Positions 1 through 6,536 are shown, counted from the first letter of the stretch. The stretch: DNA of 6,536 nt from Erysipelotrichaceae bacterium (GCA_003446295.1 DMBB01000276.1:1-6536), one strand, 5' to 3'. Notes: generated by a model from the letters alone, not told the origin. Translations and numbers: made by a program.

Positions 1-8
1 AGTGTATT

Positions 9-3000
9 ATGTCAAAGAAATATATTGCATTCATCAGCTATCGTCATAAACCGCTTGATAAGAGCGTTGCTGTTAAACTGCATCAGGCGATCGAACACTA
101 TGTGATCCCCAGAGGTCTGCGCAAGGACGGAGAGAAGCATCTCGGTAAAGTATTCCGTGATCAGGATGAACTGCCTGTATCCAACAATCTTACCGAGAAT
201 ATCTTTGAAGCACTGGACAACTCGGAATACCTGATCGTCATATGCACGCCTGACACGCCCGAATCCGTCTGGGTAGCCAATGAGATCACATACTTCCTGG
301 AACATCATGACAGGAATCATGTCCTGGCAGTTCTTGCATCAGGGGCACCTGAAGAATCATTCCCGGAACAGCTCACGCATATCCGTACAAAAGACGGAGA
401 ACTGGTTGAGCTGATCGAACCGCTTGCAGCGAACATTGTTGCGGATAATCCTGTACAAAGAAGAAAACTGTTCAACCGGGAAAAACTCAGACTGTTCGCA
501 GGACTCCTTGGCTGTCAGTACGATGAATTATACAGAAGGGAACAGCGCTACAAAACAAGACTGTGGCTCACACTGAGTACTGTGGTCATGCTGGTGATGG
601 CAGGATTCAGCGGAGTCCTGCTTAACAGGAATGCGGCCATCAAGGCAAACTATGAAAAATCACTTCTGAATCAGTCATCTTATCTTGCGTCAGAGTCATT
701 ATCCGCACTGAACAATTCAGACAGGTTCACTGCGATCAGTCTTGCAATCGAAGCACTTCCTTCCAAAGAGAATGACCGCCCGCTCGTGTCAAGTGCTGAA
801 TATGCTTTGGGCATGGCAGTCAACGCATACCTGGCACCGCAGGATACTTACGGCCTTGCCCCGTATGATGTATTTGTTCACAGTGAAAAGATCAATGATT
901 TTACCGTGAATGAAGATGAGTCACGTCTGATCACCGCATCGCAGCTGAATGTTGTAACATGCTGGGATACTGAGACAGTTTCCCAGAAATGGACTTACAG
1001 CACCGGGAACACTTCGATCAGTTCCATAGATCTGGTCGGTTTCAATAAAAATCAGGATATCATCATTTCGGATTCAAAATCTTTTATATGTCTGGAAACC
1101 GCGGATGGGAATGTGAAATGGCAGAAAAAGATCTCTGATTATGTTACTGATTATTCAACGTATGTTTCCTCACCTTTGATGTCGGAAGACAAAACGATCC
1201 TTGCGGCGGTTACGTCAAAGAAGGTGCTGACATTCGATACCAGGGATGGTCATCTGATAGCTTCCTGGAAACTTCCCGAACTGCCTGAACCGCTGGCACT
1301 GCAGTCCTATGGTTCCTGTCTGTCACAGGATGGGACAAAACTTGCAATGTACGTTAACGGAGAAAGCACATCGCTTGGGATAGCAGGTGTTGCTGTCATG
1401 GATCTTACGGACGGTTCACTGACTGAGCTGCTCAACGAATTCGTATATCAGGAAATGTACATTGACTGCAGGTTTGCAGGCCCGGATAAGCTGATCATCA
1501 GCTATGCCGATTCAAGTGTAGAACATGGCAGTAACTTTGGTGACCGCGGTCTGTATGTGACTGTGAAGAACCATCTGCAGTGCTATGATCTGAATAATCA
1601 TACCGTCCTTTGGGAGGACATACACGAATCAAGTGTAACGAACTACGGAACAACGCTGAAGTATTCGGAATCCGTTTACACGGTGCCTGTCGTCATCCAT
1701 TCCTATTCCAACCATATCGATATATTCGAAGCAGAAACCGGCGTACCTGTTGCACAGGCAGAATTGATCGCCCCTGTGATCAATGTGGAAACGACCAGGG
1801 GCTGGGTCTTCTATATGACATATGACGGAGGTTTCGGAAACTTCAACAAAGATTTTTCCAACTGGTACTATTATCACGCATTTGAAGAAGGTGTTGGGAA
1901 AGCGATCTATCCGGCTTACTCGGCATGGGTAATCGGCAGAAGCTCCACCACAATTACCCGGTACACACCTGAGAAAGCCGATCCTTCATGGAAACAGTAT
2001 GAAACATACTGGAAGGATGACTCTGTGAAAGAGGATTTCTATATAGAAGATTCTTATGTCCGAAACAATATCGTGGCGTTTGTGGATGACAATCATCTGC
2101 TGATCGGAAACGGCGATCTGTCCGGTAAACTGGACCATCTGATCCTTCCCGGAGACAACAGCGATTACAGCAAACGGATCGATTATAATCTGTTCTCCAG
2201 CAAGGACAATGTACTTACGATGACATGGAAAGGTGATCAGAAGTTCGGTCTGCTGAACCTGAACACAGGCAGTCTGGAATACGAAACTGTCACATGGGAA
2301 AGTGAGGACCAGCATTTATATACGATATTCGCTGATGACGATACCGGTGATCTGTACGGCGTAACCTATGCGGTCCCGGAAGAAGGACAGTATGTGATCT
2401 CGGTATGCATGCTCGATACCGGTCTGAATATTTCAAACCTGAGGGAAGTCGGTACGTTTGACAAGCTTACATCCATGATCAATTACGCGATCGATCAGGA
2501 GAACATTTTCATAGTGATCCCCGACACGAAAGAAGCATTCAGGGCAGATATGAAAAACGGCAGTGTGGAAAAATGTTCCGAACGATTATATGAACTCTAT
2601 ACACTGGCTGAAGAACTGAGCGGATACAACGAACTGGATGTCAACGGATGTGTGAAAACGGACTACCTGGCATTCAAAACAGCACCGAATGTCTATACCA
2701 TTACAGATCATGACGGGAATGACCTATGCACAGTCACCGGAGAGACTTCTGAAATATACGATACGTATTTTACCGTTGACGGGCAGTATTTCCTGATACT
2801 GGAATCAGACGGTGTCATCCGCCGCTACCATATCAGTGACGGCTCACTATGCAGTTCCATTCCGCTCTCGCAGAATGTTTACAGCTCAAACGAAGTTGTT
2901 TGGAGAGAATACGGCGACATGCTGTCAGTCATTGTTGATCATCGCATGAGCCTGATCAATGAAGGAGACTGGGGGATCTTCGCTTACATCCCGCAATGTT

Positions 3001-3173
3001 TCGGTTATCTGGAGGACCAGGATATCTTTATCTGCAGGCAGTATGAAAGTTCTGTCAATGTATTCGGAAGCTTCCCCAGACACACTACAGAATCACTGAT
3101 CGAATACGGAAAATCATTGCTGAAGGGCTGGGAGCTCAGTCCCGAAAGCAAGGTCCAGTACGGACTGGAATAG
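9..3173 (+). CDS. Transmembrane TIR-domain protein with C-terminal WD40/PQQ-like beta-propeller region
   Basis: Seen: a complete 1054-residue frame from ATG to TAG. Residues 4-140 form a TIR domain of the TIR_2 type: FISYRH (8-13), the box RDQDEL (50-55) leading into the BB-loop region, hydrophobic strand YLIVIC (74-79), and SVWVANE (86-92), where E92 matches the catalytic glutamate of TIR NADases. A helix at 151-183 (LRLFAGLLG, YDELYRREQR) precedes one membrane segment at 185-205. The basic N-terminal flank suggests the TIR side is cytoplasmic and residues 206-1054 are outside. Residues 220-275 are a helical linker. From about 290 to 1015, repeated strands ending in xWDTET, LETADGNVKW, FDTRDG, MDLTDGS, YDLNNHTVLW and YHISDGS look like WD40/PQQ blades. 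Family knowledge: bacterial TIR domains often cleave NAD+ or signal with it. The role as an external sensor is inferred. The start fits because the TIR strand A begins at residue 5. Its own ribosome binding site and promoter lie off the left edge, since only eight bases precede the ATG. The ligand is unknown. Confidence 0.9.
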   Translation: MSKKYIAFISYRHKPLDKSVAVKLHQAIEHYVIPRGLRKDGEKHLGKVFRDQDELPVSNNLTENIFEALDNSEYLIVICTPDTPESVWVANEITYFLEHHDRNHVLAVLASGAPEESFPEQLTHIRTKDGELVELIEPLAANIVADNPVQRRKLFNREKLRLFAGLLGCQYDELYRREQRYKTRLWLTLSTVVMLVMAGFSGVLLNRNAAIKANYEKSLLNQSSYLASESLSALNNSDRFTAISLAIEALPSKENDRPLVSSAEYALGMAVNAYLAPQDTYGLAPYDVFVHSEKINDFTVNEDESRLITASQLNVVTCWDTETVSQKWTYSTGNTSISSIDLVGFNKNQDIIISDSKSFICLETADGNVKWQKKISDYVTDYSTYVSSPLMSEDKTILAAVTSKKVLTFDTRDGHLIASWKLPELPEPLALQSYGSCLSQDGTKLAMYVNGESTSLGIAGVAVMDLTDGSLTELLNEFVYQEMYIDCRFAGPDKLIISYADSSVEHGSNFGDRGLYVTVKNHLQCYDLNNHTVLWEDIHESSVTNYGTTLKYSESVYTVPVVIHSYSNHIDIFEAETGVPVAQAELIAPVINVETTRGWVFYMTYDGGFGNFNKDFSNWYYYHAFEEGVGKAIYPAYSAWVIGRSSTTITRYTPEKADPSWKQYETYWKDDSVKEDFYIEDSYVRNNIVAFVDDNHLLIGNGDLSGKLDHLILPGDNSDYSKRIDYNLFSSKDNVLTMTWKGDQKFGLLNLNTGSLEYETVTWESEDQHLYTIFADDDTGDLYGVTYAVPEEGQYVISVCMLDTGLNISNLREVGTFDKLTSMINYAIDQENIFIVIPDTKEAFRADMKNGSVEKCSERLYELYTLAEELSGYNELDVNGCVKTDYLAFKTAPNVYTITDHDGNDLCTVTGETSEIYDTYFTVDGQYFLILESDGVIRRYHISDGSLCSSIPLSQNVYSSNEVVWREYGDMLSVIVDHRMSLINEGDWGIFAYIPQCFGYLEDQDIFICRQYESSVNVFGSFPRHTTESLIEYGKSLLKGWELSPESKVQYGLE
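18..428 (+). other. TIR domain coding segment with conserved catalytic glutamate
   Basis: Residues 4-140 of the first protein. Strand A is YIAFISYRH. The motif FRDQDELPVSNNL (49-61) is typical of bacterial TIR domains found in front of WD40 or TPR regions. S86, W88 and E92 form the S-x-W-x(3)-E signature. A further strand VLAVLASG (105-112) and the EESFPEQL segment complete the fold. No key residue seems lost, so enzymatic activity is plausible, though unproven. Confidence 0.88.
561..623 (+). other. Single transmembrane segment separating TIR and propeller
   Basis: Residues 185-205 run LWLTLSTVVMLVMAGFSGVL and on, with no charged residue. Before it lie R177, R180, K182 and R184; after it lie N206 and R207, then a mixed region. 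The stronger positive charge on the N-terminal side supports an N-in, C-out topology. There is no signal peptide at the N-terminus, so this segment would act as the signal anchor. Confidence 0.82.
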
Positions 3174-3201
3174 TTTCCGGAACAGATAAGATACAAACAG
3201 G

Positions 3202-3246
3202 AATGGACGTTTTCTGAGCTGTTGATGCAGATCGGCGTCCATTTTT
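3202..3246 (+). terminator. Rho-independent terminator after the TIR gene
   Basis: AATGGACG (3202-3209) pairs perfectly with CGTCCATT (3236-3243), and the U-rich run TTTTT (3242-3246) directly follows the stem. The 26-base loop is long but can fold again through TCTG (3213-3216) and CAGA (3228-3231). It starts 29 bases after the TAG stop. It would separate transcription of the TIR gene from the downstream gene, at least in part. The stem is only 8 bp, so read-through is possible. Confidence 0.68.
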
Positions 3247-3291
3247 GCATTCACCATGTTATTGTAAAAGCAGAAAAAATGCAGAATGTGA

Positions 3292-3320
3292 TTGACAGAT
3301 CATATACAGTTTGTTATTTT
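3292..3320 (+). promoter_or_regulatory. Sigma-A/sigma-70 type promoter for the Sel1-repeat gene, extended -10
   Basis: A perfect -35 box TTGACA (3292-3297) is followed after exactly 17 bases by TATTTT (3315-3320), preceded by TG at 3312-3313 (extended -10 TGn). Transcription would begin near 3327 and give a leader of about 65 bases. It lies between the upstream terminator and the Sel1-repeat start codon, where a promoter is expected. The -10 hexamer is imperfect, but the extended element compensates. No clear operator was identified. Confidence 0.75.
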
Positions 3321-3379
3321 ATAAGGCTCCGAAAAAAGAACCCTGAGAGCACTGGATGCATACAGTATACGGGCAAATG

Positions 3380-3385
3380 AAAGGA
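3380..3385 (+). promoter_or_regulatory. Ribosome binding site AAAGGA, favours start at 3394
   Basis: AAAGGA (3380-3385) is the only good Shine-Dalgarno-like sequence ahead of the second gene. Two in-frame ATGs follow. The first, at 3388, leaves only two bases of spacing. The second, at 3394, leaves eight, which is near the usual optimum. The ATG at 3394 is therefore the more likely start, giving a protein two residues shorter that begins MNTNYKDM. Confidence 0.65.
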
Positions 3386-3393
3386 AAATGATC

Positions 3394-6300
3394 ATGAACA
3401 CAAATTATAAAGATATGACCGTACTCGGTCCCGATGAACTTGCTGAGCTTGAAGAAACAGCGATCGACGGTTCCCGGGATTCTGCCCGCATTCTGTATCA
3501 GTACTACCTGGATCCGGCGCACTATGACCAGGAGAAAGCATCCTACTGGGGTTCTTTTCTCAATGAAGAACCGGAAGCGGAAGAAGCTGCTCAGACACCT
3601 GCAGAAGGCATGAGTGAAGCTGAACAGTGGATGCTTGATTACAACAACGGCATTACCGAAAAGATGATGATCAGACAGCTGCAGGAACGCGCAGCAGAAG
3701 GAGATCCTTTTGCGTCGATCGTCATGGCGGATCTGTATGCTGATGAGAGTGAACAGGGAATTCTGGAGAAGCTCAGATATTTCGAAACGGCGAAAAACAA
3801 TGCCGAAAAGCTGAATCATGTGCCGGGCTATAATGAGGTCCTTTACCGTCTGCAGCTGGTGATGGGTGACAATCATTACAAGCTTGCAGAAGACCCTCAT
3901 GATGCACATGCAAAGGAGGCGTTCCGGCATTATGTCAATGCCGCAGATATGTCTGCGTCACTGCATGACAATGAAGCATATTCCAGACTGATCAGCTGCT
4001 ATCAGGAAGGATTCGGCTGTGAACAGGATCCTGCCAAAGCAGAAGAGATGCATGTCAGGATGTATGAAAACAGCGGTGCGGAAGGTCTGCTGATGCTGGC
4101 AAAGGAAAACCAGGAACAGCAGAAGCGTCTCAATGCGGTCGACTATCTGCAGAGATGCCTGATGTCAGAAGAAGACTATCCGGATGTCATGGCTGCGGCA
4201 CGTTTTAAGCTCGCCTGCATGAATATGCCTGCGGACAACGGACTCATTCCCGACATCAATGAAACAGTGCAGGAACTGACACGTGTCTGGATGCAGGGAC
4301 TGCAGCAGTTCCTGCTTCCTGAGGAAGCAGAACTGTTTGTCAATGCAGTCACTGAAAACAGTGATATAGAAACATATGCGGACAGTGATAATCCTGCTTT
4401 CCTGATGTATCTTGTTGAGCAGCTCATCGGCAGCCGGCTGCACGGTTATTTGATTGAAGATGTATATCTTGACAACTATTATGTTTACGATACAGATCAC
4501 TCAGACAGAGTCATGATCGCATTTGAACCGGAAGGAGAACGGCTCCGCAATACGACCGGGGAAATGTCCTATGATGAAGACTACCGTATTTGCAGTGAAA
4601 AGATCCTGAAGCTTTGTCTGAAAGCTGCAGAACTGGGTGAGGCGCAGGCAATGTATGCGGCAGGCAAACTGTACGCGGCGCATACAGTCGATGAACCTGA
4701 TGCATATACAGCAGGCGACTGGATCCTGAAAGCATCAGAAAACGGAAATCCCGATGCACTGATCCTGATGGCACAGGTATACGGGCAGGCAGGAGATCTG
4801 CCGGCAGCAGCTTCTTACCTGGAACAGGTCCTTGATAATGAGACAGTGGATGCAGACAAGAAGAGATTTGCTGCAGTCAATTATGCAGGGGTCTGTCTGA
4901 TGGATGGAAAAGAAGTGAACCTTCAGACAGCGCTGTCTTATTATCAGGAAGCTGATGAGCAGGGAGACCTTCTGGCTCCTGTTATGCTGGGTAAAATGTA
5001 CTGCAATGGAATGGGTGTTCCGCAGGATTTTGAGGCTGCCCGTCAGTATCTGCAGAAAGGTGCAGACAACGGGATCCCGCAGGCTTTGATCATGCTTGGT
5101 GACCTGTATTTTGAAGGTCTTGGCGGACCGGCAGATCATGCTGCGGCAGAGAAATACTATGAAGAAGCAGGATACGGCGGTGAACGTGAAGGACTGCGCC
5201 TGCTGAGACTGGGCATCATCCGCAATGAAGCAGGAGATCCTGAAAGAGGACTCCAATACTTCCGTCAGGCGGCAGATGCCGGGGATACATATGCTCTGGT
5301 CGAGATGGCAGCCATGTACAGAGACGGTTACGGAGTTTCTGTTGATTACGCAAGATCCATAGACCTGCTGAATGAAGCGGTGGAAAAAGGAGATCTCAAC
5401 GCAGCAGTTGATCTGGGCATGATGTATATGAACGGTGTAGGAGTACAGCAGGATCTCAGAACTGCCTACGAACTGTTTACAAAGGCTGCTGAAGAAAACA
5501 ATCCATATGGACTGAATAATCTAGGCCATATGTATGACTATGGTCTTTATGTTCAGAAGGATGAGCGGCAGGCGATCGAGCTGTATCAAAGAGCCTTTGA
5601 TATGGGATTCAGTGCTGCTGCCAACAGGATCGGCGTGCTTTATATGGGAACCGATCAGACTGCAAGAAACGTACAGGAAGCTGTTGAATGGTTTGAAAAG
5701 GGTGCTGAAGCAGGCAGTATTGATGCTGCAAAAAATCTAGGAAGAGTATATTTCGACGGGGATGGCGTACCGAGGGACGTATTCAAAGCGATCCGCTGTT
5801 TTGAACGTGCAGCAGATCTCGGCGATACCGGTGCAATGCTGGATCTCGGCGTCATGTACGGCAACGGAGATGGTGTACAAAGAAACCTGGTTAAGGCGTT
5901 TGAATGGTTTAAACGGGGAGCCGAAGCCGGAAACACGTACTGCATGTGCAATCTCGGAAATATGTACCGCAACGGAGACGGTACGAGCCGGAACTATTTC
6001 CTGGCTAAACAATGGCTTGAAAAAGCCGCACAGGCAGGCGACCCGGAAGCTGCTTACTGGCTGTCCAAAATGTATGATTATGGAGAAGGTATGCCGGTCA
6101 ATTATGCTGAAGCGATACGCTATCTGCGCATGGCGGCTGATGCAGGTCATGGTTTTGCAATCAATGATCTCGGAGCTCACTATGTAAACGGAACCGGTGT
6201 ACAAACAGACGTACGGACAGCACTAGAACTGTATGAGAGAGCAGCTGGACTGGGAATTGCCTTATCCATGCGAAATATGGGAAATCTGTACTGGCGCGGT

Positions 6301-6444
6301 GAGCTCGTGCCCAAAGACCTGGATACTGCCTTGTATTGGTTTGAGAAAGCTTCTGATGCAGGTGTCGATGCCTCGGATGAGATCCGGCAGATCAGGCAGG
6401 AACTGGCAGCGAAACCGAAAGGATTCTTTAAGTGGTTCGGCTGA
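3394..6444 (+). CDS. Large Sel1-like repeat (SLR/TPR-type) protein
   Basis: About 1016 residues, TGA stop; an upstream in-frame ATG at 3388 is less well spaced from the ribosome binding site. Residue numbers here count from 3388. No signal peptide or membrane segment is visible, so a cytoplasmic location is likely. An acidic stretch lies near 59-78. Degenerate helical repeats appear near 97-135, 195-230 and 412-450. About twelve consecutive Sel1-like repeats run from 529 to 993, with the consensus A-x(2)-LG-x-MY-x-G-x-GV-x-x-D-x-x-A-x-x-x(F/Y)-x-x-A-A-x-x-G. Clear examples are NLGNMYRNGDG (855-865) and DLGVMYGNGDGV (819-830). Residues 290-400 do not fit the repeat. The C-terminus is KGFFKWFG. 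Family knowledge: Sel1 repeats form alpha-alpha superhelices that bind proteins and often act as scaffolds or adaptors; no catalytic motif is visible. Inference: it may work with the adjacent TIR protein, though it has its own promoter and a terminator lies between the genes. The exact partner is unknown. Confidence 0.9.
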   Translation: MNTNYKDMTVLGPDELAELEETAIDGSRDSARILYQYYLDPAHYDQEKASYWGSFLNEEPEAEEAAQTPAEGMSEAEQWMLDYNNGITEKMMIRQLQERAAEGDPFASIVMADLYADESEQGILEKLRYFETAKNNAEKLNHVPGYNEVLYRLQLVMGDNHYKLAEDPHDAHAKEAFRHYVNAADMSASLHDNEAYSRLISCYQEGFGCEQDPAKAEEMHVRMYENSGAEGLLMLAKENQEQQKRLNAVDYLQRCLMSEEDYPDVMAAARFKLACMNMPADNGLIPDINETVQELTRVWMQGLQQFLLPEEAELFVNAVTENSDIETYADSDNPAFLMYLVEQLIGSRLHGYLIEDVYLDNYYVYDTDHSDRVMIAFEPEGERLRNTTGEMSYDEDYRICSEKILKLCLKAAELGEAQAMYAAGKLYAAHTVDEPDAYTAGDWILKASENGNPDALILMAQVYGQAGDLPAAASYLEQVLDNETVDADKKRFAAVNYAGVCLMDGKEVNLQTALSYYQEADEQGDLLAPVMLGKMYCNGMGVPQDFEAARQYLQKGADNGIPQALIMLGDLYFEGLGGPADHAAAEKYYEEAGYGGEREGLRLLRLGIIRNEAGDPERGLQYFRQAADAGDTYALVEMAAMYRDGYGVSVDYARSIDLLNEAVEKGDLNAAVDLGMMYMNGVGVQQDLRTAYELFTKAAEENNPYGLNNLGHMYDYGLYVQKDERQAIELYQRAFDMGFSAAANRIGVLYMGTDQTARNVQEAVEWFEKGAEAGSIDAAKNLGRVYFDGDGVPRDVFKAIRCFERAADLGDTGAMLDLGVMYGNGDGVQRNLVKAFEWFKRGAEAGNTYCMCNLGNMYRNGDGTSRNYFLAKQWLEKAAQAGDPEAAYWLSKMYDYGEGMPVNYAEAIRYLRMAADAGHGFAINDLGAHYVNGTGVQTDVRTALELYERAAGLGIALSMRNMGNLYWRGELVPKDLDTALYWFEKASDAGVDASDEIRQIRQELAAKPKGFFKWFG
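4972..6366 (+). repeat. Tandem 36-residue (108-base) Sel1-like repeat array within the CDS
   Basis: About twelve units between residues 529 and 993 of the Sel1-repeat protein. Approximate unit starts are 529, 565, 601, 636, 672, 708, 743, 779, 815, 851, 887, 923 and 959. The unit near 601-633 is short and degenerate, and the unit near 743 replaces the Y-x-G-x-GV turn with MGTDQTARN. Nucleotide identity between units is low apart from short matches such as the variants of AACGGAGATGGTGTACAA. The repeats therefore look old and kept by protein selection rather than recently amplified. Confidence 0.85.
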
Positions 6445-6473
6445 GTCAGCAGGACATCTTCAGAACAGAAAGA

Positions 6474-6505
6474 AAGGCATTCCGCAGATATTTCCGGAAT
6501 GCCTT
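6474..6505. terminator. Perfect 11-bp inverted repeat, probable terminator, possibly bidirectional
   Basis: AAGGCATTCCG (6474-6484) pairs without mismatch with CGGAATGCCTT (6495-6505) around a 10-base loop. It lies 29 bases after the TGA of the Sel1-repeat gene. On the + strand the U-tract is short (TT, then GCATC). On the - strand the stem runs straight into CTTTCTTTCTG-like pyrimidine-rich sequence. It therefore probably ends the Sel1-repeat transcript and may also end a convergent transcript from the right. Confidence 0.7.
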
Positions 6506-6536
6506 GCATCATCAGTCATTTTGCATAGATATGGAT

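Noticed and set aside
12..320. A 102-residue open frame on the - strand over the TIR domain
   Set aside because: It is antisense to the strongly conserved TIR coding sequence and the translation shows no domain.
9..3173. STAND NTPase or protein kinase domain between TIR and propeller
   Set aside because: No Walker A (GxxxxGKS/T) or kinase motif is present; the TIR domain leads directly to the membrane segment and linker.
3304..3366. Direct repeat ATACAGT at 3304-3310 and 3360-3366 around the Sel1-gene promoter, considered as an operator pair
   Set aside because: Seven bases is too short and AT-rich to separate from chance, and there is no symmetry or third copy.
3319..3930. A 203-residue open frame on the - strand over the start of the Sel1-repeat gene
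   Set aside because: It is antisense to the clear Sel1-repeat coding frame, its product is rich in F, C, H and I with no recognisable domain, and it crosses the promoter and leader of the + strand gene.
4735..5256. A 173-residue open frame on the - strand within the Sel1-repeat gene
   Set aside because: It is an antisense shadow of the repeat codons with low-complexity C/S/I/F-rich translation and no family resemblance.
5762..6187. A 141-residue + strand frame overlapping the Sel1-repeat array, plus the - strand frame at 5737-6204
   Set aside because: Both are alternative-frame readings of the repeats. The repeating codon pattern keeps other frames open by chance, and no ribosome binding site or domain supports them.
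4972..6366. CRISPR array or DNA-level satellite
   Set aside because: The 108-base periodicity lies within a single open frame and the units are diverged at the DNA level but conserved at the protein level, as expected for Sel1 repeats.

Overview
The window holds two large genes on the + strand, which fill almost all of it. There are no RNA genes, CRISPR arrays, insertion sequences or phage genes. Base composition is moderate (roughly mid-40s % GC by eye). The -35/-10 promoter, the AAAGGA ribosome binding site and the protein style suggest a Gram-positive bacterium of the Bacillota, perhaps a gut member of the Clostridia or Erysipelotrichia. That placement is inference; no taxonomic marker gene is present.

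Region 1 (9-3173) encodes a 1054-residue predicted receptor. It has an N-terminal cytoplasmic TIR domain that keeps the NADase-type S-x-W-x(3)-E motif, a basic juxtamembrane helix and one membrane segment. A short helical linker follows, then a large beta-propeller-like region of WD40/PQQ type. Positive-inside reasoning puts the propeller outside the cell. Region 2 (3174-3387) is a 214-base intergenic stretch with a hairpin and U-tract terminator for gene 1. A strong promoter for gene 2 follows (TTGACA, 17-base spacer, TATTTT with an extended TGn), then a short leader and a ribosome binding site. Region 3 (3394-6444) encodes a cytoplasmic protein of about 1016 residues built mostly of Sel1-like repeats. 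It has about twelve consecutive 36-residue repeats at the C-terminal end, degenerate ones further forward, and an unrecognised non-repeat segment between them. Region 4 (6445-6536) carries a perfect 11-bp inverted repeat that may terminate transcription from either side.

A reasonable model, which is inference, is a membrane-spanning TIR sensor next to a large repeat scaffold. The propeller would sense something outside, the TIR domain would hydrolyse NAD or assemble inside, and the Sel1 protein could bind or organise the signalling complex. The two genes share a strand and are adjacent, but each seems to have its own transcription signals. Functional coupling is therefore plausible rather than shown. 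Whether the locus is defence, signalling or host interaction cannot be told from the sequence alone.
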